Positions 24,443 to 36,540 of a stretch of DNA of 64,000 bases are shown in pieces. The stretch's first letter is position 1. Every line of letters starts with the position of its first letter. Source of the DNA: Diphasiastrum complanatum (taxonomy: Eukaryota; Streptophyta; Lycopodiopsida; Lycopodiales; Lycopodiaceae). Made by a program: the position numbers and the translations under genes. The stretch lies in contig CM055101.1 in the NCBI GenBank assembly GCA_029204225.1, forward strand, positions 38,173,374 through 38,237,373, given 5' to 3'. Below the pieces are notes generated by a model that saw nothing but the letters and a program-made list of their open reading frames with translations, was not told where the DNA came from and searched no databases.

Positions 24443-24976
24443 TTGTGTTGCAGGTTATGAAAGGATCAAGCACATCTATCAATGATTTAGTGAAGATATC
24501 AACATGCTAGATTGACTTCTACCAAAAATCGAGTTTCTCGCATATGTAGATTGGATCTTTTGTAGATCAAAACTCATTTTTGGTTATTGAGCTTGATGAA
24601 TTCTGATTTCACACCACAATTACTGGAAATAGCCAATCTTGGATGCATTAGAAAGGTCTCACTTGAGGCTACAAGATTATGTATCAAGTTTTAGGCAGTT
24701 GCATGTAGAATTTAAAATATTCAATTTTTTGTGATTTTGTCAAAAACCTAAATTTGATTGGATCTCTATTTTGTGAGGCTATTGAACCTCATTAGAGTGT
24801 GTTTCAATCTTAGGAAGTGACAAGAGTCATTATATTGAGGATAGATCATAGGTTGATCAAGATTCTACATTCTATGTGTTAACTTGCTACATATAAGTGT
24901 TGGAAGAGAATTGAGAGGTTCCATATCTTTGTGATTTCTTTTTGGAAACATTTGTTGTATTTCAAAAGAGTGCTTT

Positions 24977-26107
24977 GTGCATTGGAACAGGGCGAAAGAG
25001 AAGGATCATTGCAACAAGGCTACATCAAGTGGATACATGTTGGAAGGCAATGATAGACTTATCTCAAGCAACTATTCGTTGTGGAAAGTGAAGATGGAAT
25101 CATTTCTTGAGATGAACGATGTTTTGGATATTGTTGTAGGTTTGGAGAAGAGACCAGCAACACAACAAAAACAAATGAGGTATGACAAGAGGGCCAAAAG
25201 AGCTCTACACATAATCAAGTTGAATGTTATCAATGAACTTCTCAAGGAAGTTGGTAAGAGTATTTCATCAAAGGATGCTTGGGATTCATTAAAGAAGCTA
25301 GATGAATCCAAGTCTACTTCTAGAGTGTTGACTCTAAGAAGGCAAATCTTCCAAAGTTTTCAAAATAATGAAGAAAGTCCAAATATTTTTGTTTTAAGAG
25401 TAAAGGTTTTGAATGATGAGTTAGCTTACATTGATGAGAGCATTAAGGAAGGAGAGCTTGTTCATGTTATTCTTAATGGTTTGTTGGATGCTCATGCTAA
25501 CATTGTACAAAGTCTTGCCATTCAAAGAACCTTGCCAAGTTTGATTTATCTTCAAGAGATCTTAATCAATGAAGAATAGAGGCTTCAAGCAAGAGGTGGA
25601 TCTTCATCAACATCTCAACATCTCAAGGTGGAGAAGAGGCTATGTTCATCAACATCTCAGGTGGAGAGGAGGCTATGTTCATCAAGGGCAAAAGCAAAAG
25701 TAAGTGTTCTAAAGGGCAAGATCAAGGGAAGGCTTCTTCAAATGGAAAAAAAGAAAGATAGATCAAAGCTCAAGTGCTTCTATTGTGGCATCAAAGGACA
25801 CTTTGCAAGTGAGTGCTACAAGAAGAGAAGAGATCAAGGAGACAAGCAAGGTAATCTTACTCATGATGAAGATGGTTTGGATGCTCAAAATTCAAATGAT
25901 GATGCTTTTGTGATGTCTTCATGTATGCTTGCTAATGATGGAGATCTAGATCCATGGTGGATTGATAGTGGAGCAAGTTCGCACATGACTTTTCACAAAG
26001 AGTACTTCACTTCTTTGGTGGCATATGAAGATGACAAGAAGGTGATCTACATGGCCAATGCAATGAAAATCCAACAAGTTTCACACATGTGGGGAACAAT
26101 CCTAAAG
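24977..26107 (+). pseudogene. copia element C, gag and protease part
   Basis: Gag reads NYSLWKVKMESFLEMNDVLD and AWDSLKKLDESKSTSRVLTL. A stop at 25577-25579 breaks it, then the zinc knuckle CFYCGIKGHFASEC (about 25775) and the protease WWIDSGASSHMTFHKEYF (about 25955) follow. After MANAMKIQQVSHM the frame runs into the LTR of element E at about 26108. Element C resumes at 33867 with the integrase zinc finger, so roughly 100 residues between protease and integrase are missing. It is not functional. Confidence 0.88.
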
Positions 26108-27146
26108 TGTGAATGATCTTGTTAAGCTTTGTGTTTAGCACATAATCTGATTCTAGATTGAGTATCAAGATCTCTAGAATTTATGACCAAAGCACAATCT
26201 AGCATGCTAATAATCAAAAAATGATTGCTTTCAATATCAAAAGAGAAGAAGTTTGAGAATTCAATGCATTAGCATAACCTTCTACTCGAGTTAGAGAGAG
26301 TAAAACTCAAGCATACAATATGATAGATCCAAATTGACATGGAATAGCTTCAAAGCTACTTTCATCCACATCTAAAAGTGATAACTAGCAAACTAGTGAC
26401 ATTTGTCACTTTACATGCATGCATTTCTACCTACTTTAACCAAGTGCCAAATTCTAAACTAAAATTGTTCAAATCACTATGCATGTGTCCAATACACTTT
26501 GTGCATCAGAATATGATAGCAATGAATCAAAGAATGAACAAAAGTACAACATTCCAGTGTATTAGCATTAGCTTCAACACGAGTTAGAGAGAGAAAGCTA
26601 GAGAGATAACAAGCAAAATAGTTTAGATCCAAAATGGCGTGAGGTAGCTACAAATCTTTGGTTCTTCATCATTGATTGTGAGGAGAGCTACAAATATTTA
26701 TGGAGTTTGAGGTAGCTCAAGATAGAACCACATCCATTCATTCCAAAATGAGAACTAAAGTGACATCTAGAGTCTATGTGACATTTGTCACTTGCCATGC
26801 ATGAAATTCTACCAACTTTTTACAAGTGTGCTAGTTCTAACTAACAAAGTACAATTCATCATGCATGTGTCCATTACACTTTGTGCATGCCTTGCATGTC
26901 ACTATGGATCACTTACAAATAATGCATGTGAATTGCCACGAGCTTCTACAAGCATGACTTTGCTAATTTCATGTCTACAAACTATATGCAAGTTGTATTC
27001 TTCAATCTAGACATTTACATAGCCATGTAGCTCGAGTTCTATGTAGGCCAAACTTGGCATTTTGCATTTATGGGCTACATACTTGCATGGTACAACATTC
27101 GTAGCAAGCCAAGACATCAATATGATTTGTTTTTCCAATTTTAACA
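26108..27146 (-). repeat. 3' LTR of copia element E (about 1.03 kb)
   Basis: The right end is precise: on the minus strand AGGAGGAG (27147-27154) is followed by TGTTAAAATTGG, a polypurine tract and LTR start. The left end is at about 26108-26114 (TG...), where element C coding stops. The LTR contains an imperfect internal duplication: about 26290-26510 resembles about 26580-26890, sharing GAGTTAGAGAGAG, GTGACATTTGTCACTT and CATGCATGTGTCCA. Confidence 0.75.
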
Positions 27147-27163
27147 CTCCTCCTAAAAATAAT

Positions 27164-30100
27164 CTATATTGATTTGAACATGGATCTTGGTATAACTCCA
27201 AGATTGGCTCTATGCTTGATGAAGGAACTTTTGCTCAAAGGTTTGGTGAGCATATCAGCAATGCAAGATGATGTGCCGATGTGAATTTGATTTCACCTCC
27301 AATGAGCTTCTCTCTCACGAAGTGATGTGCAACTTCGATATGCTTGCTCCTTGCATAGAATATTGGGTTGTTGGCAAGGGCTTGAGCTGAAATGTTGTCA
27401 CACATGATCGTAGGTAGATCCTCTTCCAAGATTATCTTTAGTTCCACTAGACCTCTTGATCCAAAGCACTTCCTTTGTTTTTGTAGTGAGTGCCTTGTAC
27501 TCAGCTTCACATGATGAGAGTGATACAGTACCTTGCTTTTTGGAAAGCCAAGATATCAAGTTTCCTCCAAGATATATAACATAAGCACTTGTAGATTTTC
27601 GATCTGCTCTATCACTTGCAAAATCCGAGTCAGAATAACCAATAATAGAAAGATCTTCACTTTTATACAATAGCCCAAAATCAAAGATTGAAGATATATA
27701 TCTAAGCACTCTCTTGGCCATTTTCCAATGATAGATACTAGGATTTTGCATAGCCTGGCTCAACTTATGAACACTAAAGCTTATGCCAGGTCTAGTTATT
27801 GTGAGCCAAATTAAGGAGCCTATAGAACTTCTAAAAAGTGTGATGTCCACGAAAGATCTTTCATCACCTTTGTAAGAGTCCTTTACATTTTGCTCCATAG
27901 GTGTTTCTATACTCTTACAATTCAACATATTGAACTTCTTTAACATTGAAAGAGCATACTTGGATTGACATACAAAAGCTTTAACTTTAAGAAAGTCAAT
28001 CTCTAATCCTAGAATATAGTGAATTTTTCCAAGATCTTGCATCTTGAACTCTTTTCCAAGTGCAATCTTGGTTTCCTCAACTAACTTGATACTACTTCTT
28101 GTCAGAATGATATCATCAACATAAATAAGAAGAATGACAATATCTTTATCAAAAAACTTGACATATAAGGAAGGATCATAGTTACTAAAATTAAATCCTA
28201 GTGACTCAAGAAAGGTGTTAAGTCGAGAATACCATGACTTGGAACTCGCTTCAATCCATATAGACTTTTGAAGAGCAAGCAAACTTTTTCTTTGTCATGG
28301 ATGAACCCAATATGTTGATCCATATAAACCTCTTCTTCTAGATACCCATTTAGAAATGCATTAGAGACATCTAGTTGAAGAACTTGCCAATTGAAAAAAC
28401 AAGCAAGAAAAATTATGATTCTAATTGATACCATCTTTGCAACTGGGACAAAGGTCTTCTCATAATCAAGTCCGTAAACTTGAGCAAAACCTTTAGCACA
28501 AAGCCTAGCCTTGTACTTGTTGATTGTGCCATCTTGATTATACTTGACTCGAAGAACCCACTTGCAACCAATGGTGTGCTTGTTGGATGGAAGATCCACA
28601 AGCTCCCATGTCTTATTGGCCATCAAAGCATCATATTCCTCCTTCATGGCAAGGTACCATTCCTTCGAGTTGAGTGCATCATATACATACTTCAGCTCCT
28701 CATAAGAAATAAAATAAGCACAATTAGTGGAGTTGACTTCCGCTTGCTTGCCTCTATCTTCATAGGTAAGCCTTCTAAGCTCGAATCTTTCTCTTTGAGA
28801 TCTCCTTGGTGAAAAGATTCGAGGTGACTCCTCCTCAATTCTCGGCCCCATCTCTCCATGATAGTCTTCAAGGGTGATGATTGGAGTATCTTTGTGAGAA
28901 TCTCTAAACTCGGCCTCCTCAAGAATGTATTTTTGATCTTCATGGAATATAACATCTCTACTTCAATTGTAGTTTGAGGTAGAGGGAACATAGATTCCGT
29001 AAGCTTTCTTGTTGGATGCATATCCAACCATGATCCCTTCAATAGAATTAGGATCATCTCTTTTCCTTGTTTCCAAGGGCATATTAATGAAGCAAGCACA
29101 ACCAAAAACTCTAAGGTGATCTACCTTAGGTTTCTTCTTAAACAAGACTTCAAAAGGTGATTTTCCAGCAAGTGCATTATGAGGTAATCTATTGCACAAA
29201 TAGTTTGCACAATTTATAGCTTCACCCCAATAATCAAGAGACAAAGAAGCTGCTACGCGAATTGCTTTAGCACATTCACATAAAGATCTGTTTTTCCTCT
29301 CAGCTACTCCATTTTGAGATGGAGAATAAGCACAAGAAAACTCTCTCTTTATTCCTTCACCTTCACAGTATTCATGAAACTTGTTAAAGATGTATTCACC
29401 TCCTCCATCACATCTTAAAGCTTTAACTTTGAAAGAAAACTGTTTCTCAACATAATCTTTGAAGATTAGGAAGTGATAAAAAACCGTAGCCTTTGAAGAA
29501 AGTAGATACAACCAGGTATATCTAGTAAAGTCATCAATAAAGGTGACAAAACATGTTGCACCACCAATACTTTTAGAAGAGAAAAAATGTACATCTGAGT
29601 GTATAAGCTCCAAAGGATGAGTAGTCTTTATAAAAGACTTCTGATATGGCTTTCTGTGTGACTTTGCAATGGCACAAGCCTCACAAGGCTTGAAATATTT
29701 AGAAAGAGATTTTGGAAGACCAATAGCCTTCACCTTCTTAACCATAGAAGACATAGATTTAAAGTTAGGATGACCCAACCTTCTATGCCACAGCTCCTCC
29801 TTAGATAAAAAAGCAACTTCACAAAGGTTTGCATTCTCATAAGAAATTTCACCACATCTAGATCCATAAGCAAGGATCTCTTCATTTTTCTTGATAAAAC
29901 AAATATTGGAGTTGAACTTTACATCACAACCATTATCAAGCAACTTTCCCACACTAATTAAGTTCTTTGTAAGCTTTGGAATGAAAAGAACATTAGAAAG
30001 TGCAAGAACTTTTGAAGAAGCAAGTTTCAATGGATTGTTGCCAATTCCTTCTATTGGGCACTCATGATCATTAGCTATGTAAATAGATCTCTTGAGTCCT

Positions 30101-30762
30101 TTGAAAGGTAAGATTGAGTCAAATGACTCCTTTGAACAGCACATATGTGAAGAAGCTCCACTGTCTATGTACCAAGCTCCATCTTTCTTGAAAGGTGATG
30201 AAGAAAAACTGGACACCATGAGTGATCCTTCTCCGTCACTTGCAACAAAATCTTCTTCAATCTCTTTGGAGAGATTAGCTTGCTTGAGTTGGTTTTTCTT
30301 CTTAAAACAATTAGAGGCATAGTGCCCCTTCTTGCCACAAAAGAAACATTTCACTTTTTTCTTCTTGGTCTTTGAGTTAGAAAGATGATATGTATCATCC
30401 TCTTCACCATCTTTGTCTCGATCTTTGGCTTTGTCTTTGTTGGATGCTTGAGAGAACTGGTTCTTACTCCTTCCTTTCTGCTTGCCTTTGATAAAGAGGG
30501 CTTTGTCACTTCCACCATGCTCGAGTTTGTTCATCCTGGAGAGTTTATAACTTTGTCTAGATTCTTCAGAAATAAGAATTCCTTGGAGAGTTTCTAGATT
30601 AGGAAACTCCTCCTTAATAGCAAAAGACTGAACAAGATTATCATGGTCATCTCTCAAGCCATTCAGTATGACTTGAACTAGCTCATCTTGGTTAATAGTA
30701 ACACCAACACATGAAAGCTCTCTATGTAGATCTTTAACTCTCAGAACATAGTTAGATGCATG
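27164..30762 (-). pseudogene. copia element E gag-pol
   Basis: It begins inside gag (SNYVLRVKDLHRELSCVG). Next come zinc knuckle CFFCGKKGHYASNC, protease WYIDSGASSHMCCSKE, integrase finger HRRLGHPNFKS...CEACAIAKSHRK and core FIDDFTRYTW, RCDGGGEY, NGVAERKNR. A break near 28965 precedes RT (GCKWVLRVKYNQDGT, LQLDVSNAFLNGYL, YVDDIILT) and RNase H (YSDSDFASDRADRKSTSAY, SSCEAEYKALT), ending ...SKSSFIKHRANLGVIPRSM with a stop at 27164. Frame breaks lie near 28965, 28240 and 27400. One frame of 632 codons (30861-28963) is still open. Much of the gag N-terminus is missing. Same family as element D. Confidence 0.9.
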
Positions 30763-30838
30763 AGCTACATACTTGCATGGTACAACATTTGTAGCAAGCC
30801 AAGACATGAATATGATTTGTTTTTCCAATTTTAATAGT
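30763..30838 (-). repeat. 76-bp LTR scrap joining elements D and E
   Basis: The minus strand reads TTAAAATTGGAAAAACAAAT and onward, matching the first 75 bp or so of the LTR at 27146. Its left neighbour is the gag of E with no primer site; its right neighbour is the truncated RNase H of D. Confidence 0.85.
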
Positions 30839-33800
30839 AAGTGCTTTATATTTAGCTTCACAAGATGAGAGTGATATGGTATCTTGCTTTTTAGAAAGCC
30901 AAGATATTAAATTTCCTCCAAGGTATATGACATATGCACTTGTAGATTTCCGATCCACTTTATCACTTGCAAAATCCGAGTCAGAATAGCCAACAATAGA
31001 AAGATCTTCACTTTTATATAACAAACCATAATCATAGGTTGAAGATATGTACCTAAGTACTCTTTAGGCCATTTTCCAATGATGAATAGTAGGATTTTGC
31101 AAAAGTTGGCTTAACTTAGGAACACTAAAACTTACATCAAGCCTAGTTATGGTAAGCCAAATTAAGGAGCCTATAAGACTCCTAAAAAGAGTGATGTCCA
31201 CGAAGGATCTTTCATCACCTTTATTAGGGTCTTTTACAATTTGCTCCATAGGAGTATCAACACTCTTACAATCTAGCATATTAAAAATTTTCAACATTGA
31301 AAGAGCATACTTGGATTGACAAACAAAAGCTTTCTCATTATGGAAGTCAATCTCTAATCCTAAGATGTAATGAATTCTACCAAGATCTTGCATCTTGAAT
31401 TCTCCTCCAAGTGCAATTTTAGTTTCTTCAACTAAATTGATACAACGTCCTGTTAGAATAATATCATCAACATAAACTAGAAGAATGACAAAATCACTAG
31501 CATAGAACTTGAAATACAAGGAATATCATAGTCACTAAGATTAAATCCTAGTGAGATAAGAAAATATTAAGTCGAGAATACCACGAACTTGGTGCTTGCT
31601 TTAGTCCATAGAGACTTTTGAAGAGCAAGCAAACACTGGTCTTGTCTTGGATGAACCCAAGGGGTTGTTCCATATAAATTTCTTCTTCTAGATATCCATT
31701 TACAAAAGCATTTGAGACATCTAGTTGAAAAACTTGCCATTTGAAAAAAAAAGAAGCAATGGAAATGATAATTCTAATTGATACCATCTTTGCAAAAGGA
31801 GCAAAAGTCTCCTCATAATCAAGTCCACAAACTTGGGCAAAGCCCTTTGCACAAAGTCTTGCCTTATACTTGTTGATTGTGCCATCTTGATTATATTTGA
31901 CTCGAAACACCCATTTGCAACCAATAGTGTGCTTGTTGGATGGAAGATCCACAAGCTCCCATGCCTTGTTGGCAATGCATCATATTCCTCCTTCATGGCT
32001 AGAAACCATTCTTTTGAGTTGAATGCATCATGTACATCCTTTGGCTCTTCATGTGAAACAAAATATGCATAATAAGTAGAGTTGAGTTCCACTTGTTTGC
32101 CTTTATCTCCATATGAGAGCCTCTTAGGCTCGAATCTTTCTCTAAGTGAACTCCTTGGTGAAAAGACTCGAGGTGACTCCTCCTCAATTTTTGGCCCCAT
32201 CCCTCCATGATAATCTTCAAGGGTGATGATAGGAGAATCTTTTTGAGAATCTTTGATTTTGGCCTCATCAAAGATGTATTTTTTATTCTCATGAAAAATA
32301 ACATATCTACTCTCAATTGTAATTTTGTATGCCTTCTTGTTGGATGAGTGTCCAACCATGATCCCTTTGATTGAATTTGGATCATCTCTTTTCCTTGTTT
32401 CCAAGGGTACATGAACAAAGCAAGCACATCCAAAAACTCTAAGGTGATCAACCTTAGGTTTCTTCTTGAACAAGATTTCATATGGTGATCTTCTTGCAAG
32501 TGTATTGTGAGGTAATCTATTGCACAAATAATTTGCACAATTAATTTTTTCTCCCCAATATTCAATAGGCAAAGATCTTCAATACGAATTGATTTATCAC
32601 ATTCACATAGGGATCAAATTTTCCTTTCGGCAACCCCATTTTGAGATGGGGAATAAGCACAAAAAATTTCTCTCTTAATTCCTTCAACCTCACAATAATC
32701 ATAAAACTTGTTGGAGATGTATTCACTCCACCATCACATCTCAAAGCTTTAACTTTGAAAGAAGATTGTTTCTCAACATAAGTTTTGAAAACTAGGAAGT
32801 GTTCAAACACCATAGCTTTTGAAGAAAGAAGGTACAACCAAGTATATCTTGTAACATCATCAATGAAGGTAACAAAACAAGTAGCACCACCAATACTTTT
32901 TGAGGAAGAAAAATGAACACCCAAATGTATTAATTCCAAAGGATGAGAAGTCTTGATAGAAGAGTTTTGATATGGCTTTTTATGTGATTTCGCAATAGCA
33001 CAAGCCTCACATGGCTTGACATCTTTGGAAAGTGATCTTGGTAGGCCAATAGCCTTATCATTCTTGATCATAGAAAGCATAGATTTGTAGTTGGGATGTC
33101 CCAACCTCCTATGACATAACTCCTCCTTAGACATAAAAGCATTTTCACAAAAATTTGCATTCTCATAAGAATTTAACTTGAAGATGCCACCATATCTAGA
33201 TCCATGAACTAGGATCTCATCACCTTTCTTAATAAAGCAAGTATTGGCATTGAATTTCACATCACAACCACAATCAGGCAACTTTCCAACACTTATCAAG
33301 TTCTTTGTAAGCTTAGGAACAAAAAGAACATTGGAAAGTGATAGAACTTTAGAAGAAGTAAGCTTTAGAGGAATATTGCCAGTTCCTTCAATCGAGCAAT
33401 CATGATCATTTGCAGTATAAATAGATCTTTTAAGTCCTTCATAAGGTCCAATAGAGTCAAAATACTCCTTAGAACAACACATGTGTGATGAGGCACCACT
33501 ATCGATGTACCATGCTCCATCTTTCTTGAAAGGTGCTAAAGAAAATTTTTGACACCATGAGGGATCCTTCTCCTTCACTTGCAATAAAGTCTTCTTCTTT
33601 CTCATTAGATAGATTTGCATGTTTGAGTTGTTTTTTCTTTTTGAAGCAATTAGAGGCATAGTGCCCCTTCTTGCCACAAAAGAAACACTTGACTTTTTTC
33701 TTCTTTGTCCTGGAAGTAGAAGGATGAGTTGAGTCATCCTCTTCTCCATCTTTGCTCTTGTCCTTTGCTTTGTCTTTGATGAAGGCTTGAGAAAACTGGT

Positions 33801-33866
33801 TCGTTATGCTTGTCCTCGAAAAGAGAGCTTTGTCACTCCCAATATGCTCAAGTTTGTTCATCCTTG
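30839..33866 (-). pseudogene. copia element D, gag to partial RNase H
   Basis: It starts abruptly in gag (RMNKLEHIGSDKALF), where element C sequence ends. Next come zinc knuckle CFFCGKKGHYASNC, protease WYIDSGASSHMCCSKEYF, finger HRRLGHPNYKS...CEACAIAKSHKK, core FIDDVTRYTW and RCDGG (frameshifted after it), RT CKWVFRVKYNQDGTINKY, FQLDVSNAFVNGYL and YVDDIILTG. RNase H reads YSDSDFASDKVDRKSTSAY and SLSSCEAKYKALT, where it is cut by the LTR scrap. Several frameshifts are present (near 32600, 31990, 31530, 31060). The 5' LTR and the start of gag are gone. Confidence 0.9.
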
Positions 33867-34430
33867 GATGGGGCACCTCAATTACAAGTCATTGGAGGTA
33901 ATGGCCAAGAAGCAAGTTGTGATTGGTTTTCCAAAATCCATCAATCATGTTTGTGAGTCTTGTGTTTTGTCAAAGTCACATAGACTACCTTATTCTAGAT
34001 CTACAAAGCCTTTTCAAGTTGTACATTCAGATATTCATGGAATTACTACAACTAGCAATAGTGGAGCTAAGATGTATGTAAACCTCATTGATGATTTTAG
34101 TAGATTTTGTTGGAGCTATCTACTAAAGAGCAAAGATGAAGTGCATTTATGTTTTTGTTAAGTTCAAAAACTCAAGGGAGAACCAAGTTTTCACAAGGAT
34201 CAAGTGCTTGAGGAGTGACAATGGTGAAGAGAACATATCTATCAAGTTTAAGGCTTTTTGTGATGAGCATGGGATCACGAGAGAGTATACAACACCAAGG
34301 ACCCCACAACAAAATGGAGTGGCCGAGAGGAAAAATTGGACTTTATGTGAAAGTTCCAAAGCCATGGGATTAAGTGCTAACCTCTATAACCCCTTTTTGG
34401 GATCAAGCTTTGTTGTGTGCTAATTTCTTG
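33867..34430 (+). pseudogene. copia element C, integrase part
   Basis: It resumes with GHLNYKSLEVMAKKQ and CESCVLSKSHRLPYS, the integrase zinc finger without its first histidine. The core carries YVNLIDDFSRFCW, RSDNGEEN (normally GGEY) and NGVAERKNW. A frame change occurs near 34150. The segment is in the same orientation and family as 24977-26107. Confidence 0.88.
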
Positions 34431-34438
34431 TGCAATAG

Positions 34439-35930
34439 GTGGCCGAGTGCTATTTTGGATGGAAGGACACTTTTGAGATCCTATTCAAGAGGAGGCCAAG
34501 TGTCAACTTTCTTAAAACTTTTGGATGCACATGGTATGTCAATATAACTCTTGATGATAGGACCAAGGAGGATCCATCTTCAAGGAAAGGTATATTTGTT
34601 GGATATACTGAAGTGAGTAAAGCCTACAGGGTTCACATTCCTTCTACTATTAAGGTGATTGTTGGTAGAGATGTCATTTTTGATGAGGGGAACATTCCAA
34701 AAGTACCTTCAAGCATTATTGATGGTGATGTGGATGGATCTAACATTATTGATGTTGATGTAAAGGATCAGGCTCCTTTAGATGGTGATGATGATGGACC
34801 TTCATCAAGTCAAAAGTCCAGGAGAACATCAAGGGAAAGACAAATGCTTCAAGGCTCACGTATGATGAGAAAGGTAAGCAAGTTGTTGGAGGTACACACT
34901 TTGCTTTCCTAACCTCTTTTGATGAACCTACATGTGTAGATGAACCAAGGAACAAAGAGGAGTGGATCCAAGCAATGGATCTTGGGTATCAAGCTCTTAT
35001 GAAGAATGAAACATGGAGATTGGTGGAGTTACCTAAGGACAAGAAAGCTATTGGATGCAAATGGATCTTCAAGGTGAAGACAAACCAAGATGGATCGGAA
35101 GTATACATGGAGCAACCCGAGAGCTACATTTCACCTTCAAACCCAAATCATGTGTGATTTCTGCAAAAGAGCTTATATGGCCTTAAGCAAGCACCAAAGA
35201 GTTATGCTAAGATTAGCACTTTTTTACTCTCTCAAGACTTTGTTATGAGTGAGTATGATCATTCACTTTATTATAGGTTTGTTGAAAATGATGTTACCAC
35301 TTATGTGGATGATTTCATCTTGAGTGGTGGAGACAACCAAGATGTGGAGGATATCAAGAGTGCTCTCAAGAAGGAGTTTGAGGTGCATGATCTTGGTCAT
35401 TTACATTACAGTTTAGGAATAGAAGTGATTAGATCCTCTCAATCTACTTTCATTTGTGAAGAGAAGTATGCTAATTCTATTCTAGAAAGTTTTCATATGG
35501 TAGATGCAAAATCTTGTAATACACCTATGGAGTCAAATGTAAAGCTAAATATAAGAGGTAATGAAAGATCCTTCAAGGACATTACTCTCTATAGGAAGCT
35601 AGTTGGCTCACTCATCTATCTAGCCATCACAAGGCCAGATCTAAGCTATTGCATTGGGGGGTTGAGCCAATTCATGCAAGATCCTAGTGAAGAGCATTGG
35701 AAGCTAGAGAAACGAGTTTTGAGGTATACCATTGGAACTCAAGATTTTGGCATATTGTATGAGGGATCATCACCTAACTTGTTTGGATTTTTAGATTTGG
35801 AATTTGGTGGAGATAAAATGAATAAGAAATCCATTAGTGTTGATTGTATTTTCATAGGTGATAGAGCTATATCATGCAATGTTAGGATTAGATATTTGTT
35901 ATGCTCACATTTTTATTCAAATAAATAGAT
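34439..35930 (+). pseudogene. copia element C, RT and truncated RNase H
   Basis: The frame runs FLKTFGCTWYVNI, GIFVGYTEVSKAYRV and then the RT start AIGCKWIFKVKTNQDGS. At about 35095 it jumps straight to EVYMEQPES, so about 90 residues of RT, including the DVxxAFLNG motif, are deleted. It continues with KSLYGLKQAPKSY and YVDDFILSGGD. RNase H reads FLDLEFGGDKMNKKS, then stops, and homology ends near 35880. No 3' LTR follows. Confidence 0.88.
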
Positions 35931-36540
35931 GTAATGAAAAAGTAGTGTAGATATTCAATATAACATTGATCACAATTGACAAAAAGAAAAGATGTGAAAT
36001 TCATGCACACATGTTCAGTGACAATGACGAGGCAACACCAATGTGTCTGAAAAGTCCATGCTTAATGTCTTGGTTAAATCGATAGCAAAAGATCCACTAC
36101 AATTTGTTTTTACAGTTGCATTTGATCCTCTATAGTGGATTTTGAACCATTTCACGTCAAACAACAAATATTTACCCATTTCACCAAAACACACCTCATA
36201 TATGGCTTGTATGGTTCCTACATACTCAAGCTCTCCAGAAATTGGACTTTGATCGTGAGCACTACTCCGACTTTCTTGATGGAAGGATGCCATCACACCA
36301 CAATCATAAGTTCATCATTTCATATCAATTAATTCAATGCGATGACGACGACTATATGCCCACATTGCACTATACTTTCGATACTGTCACATGTTGATTA
36401 TAATTAAAACAATAATCAATCATCGTACAAATTAAAATTGTTCACTTAAAAAAAGTAGAGTTATAGACAAACCTTCCAATCACATCCTCTTGCAAATTCC
36501 CATTATGTGTCAGATTTGAATTGTCCCTTTGATCTTGCTT
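35931..36540. other. no gene seen
   Basis: An AT-rich stretch with short frames only. I found no LTR end, primer site or known motif. Confidence 0.4.
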
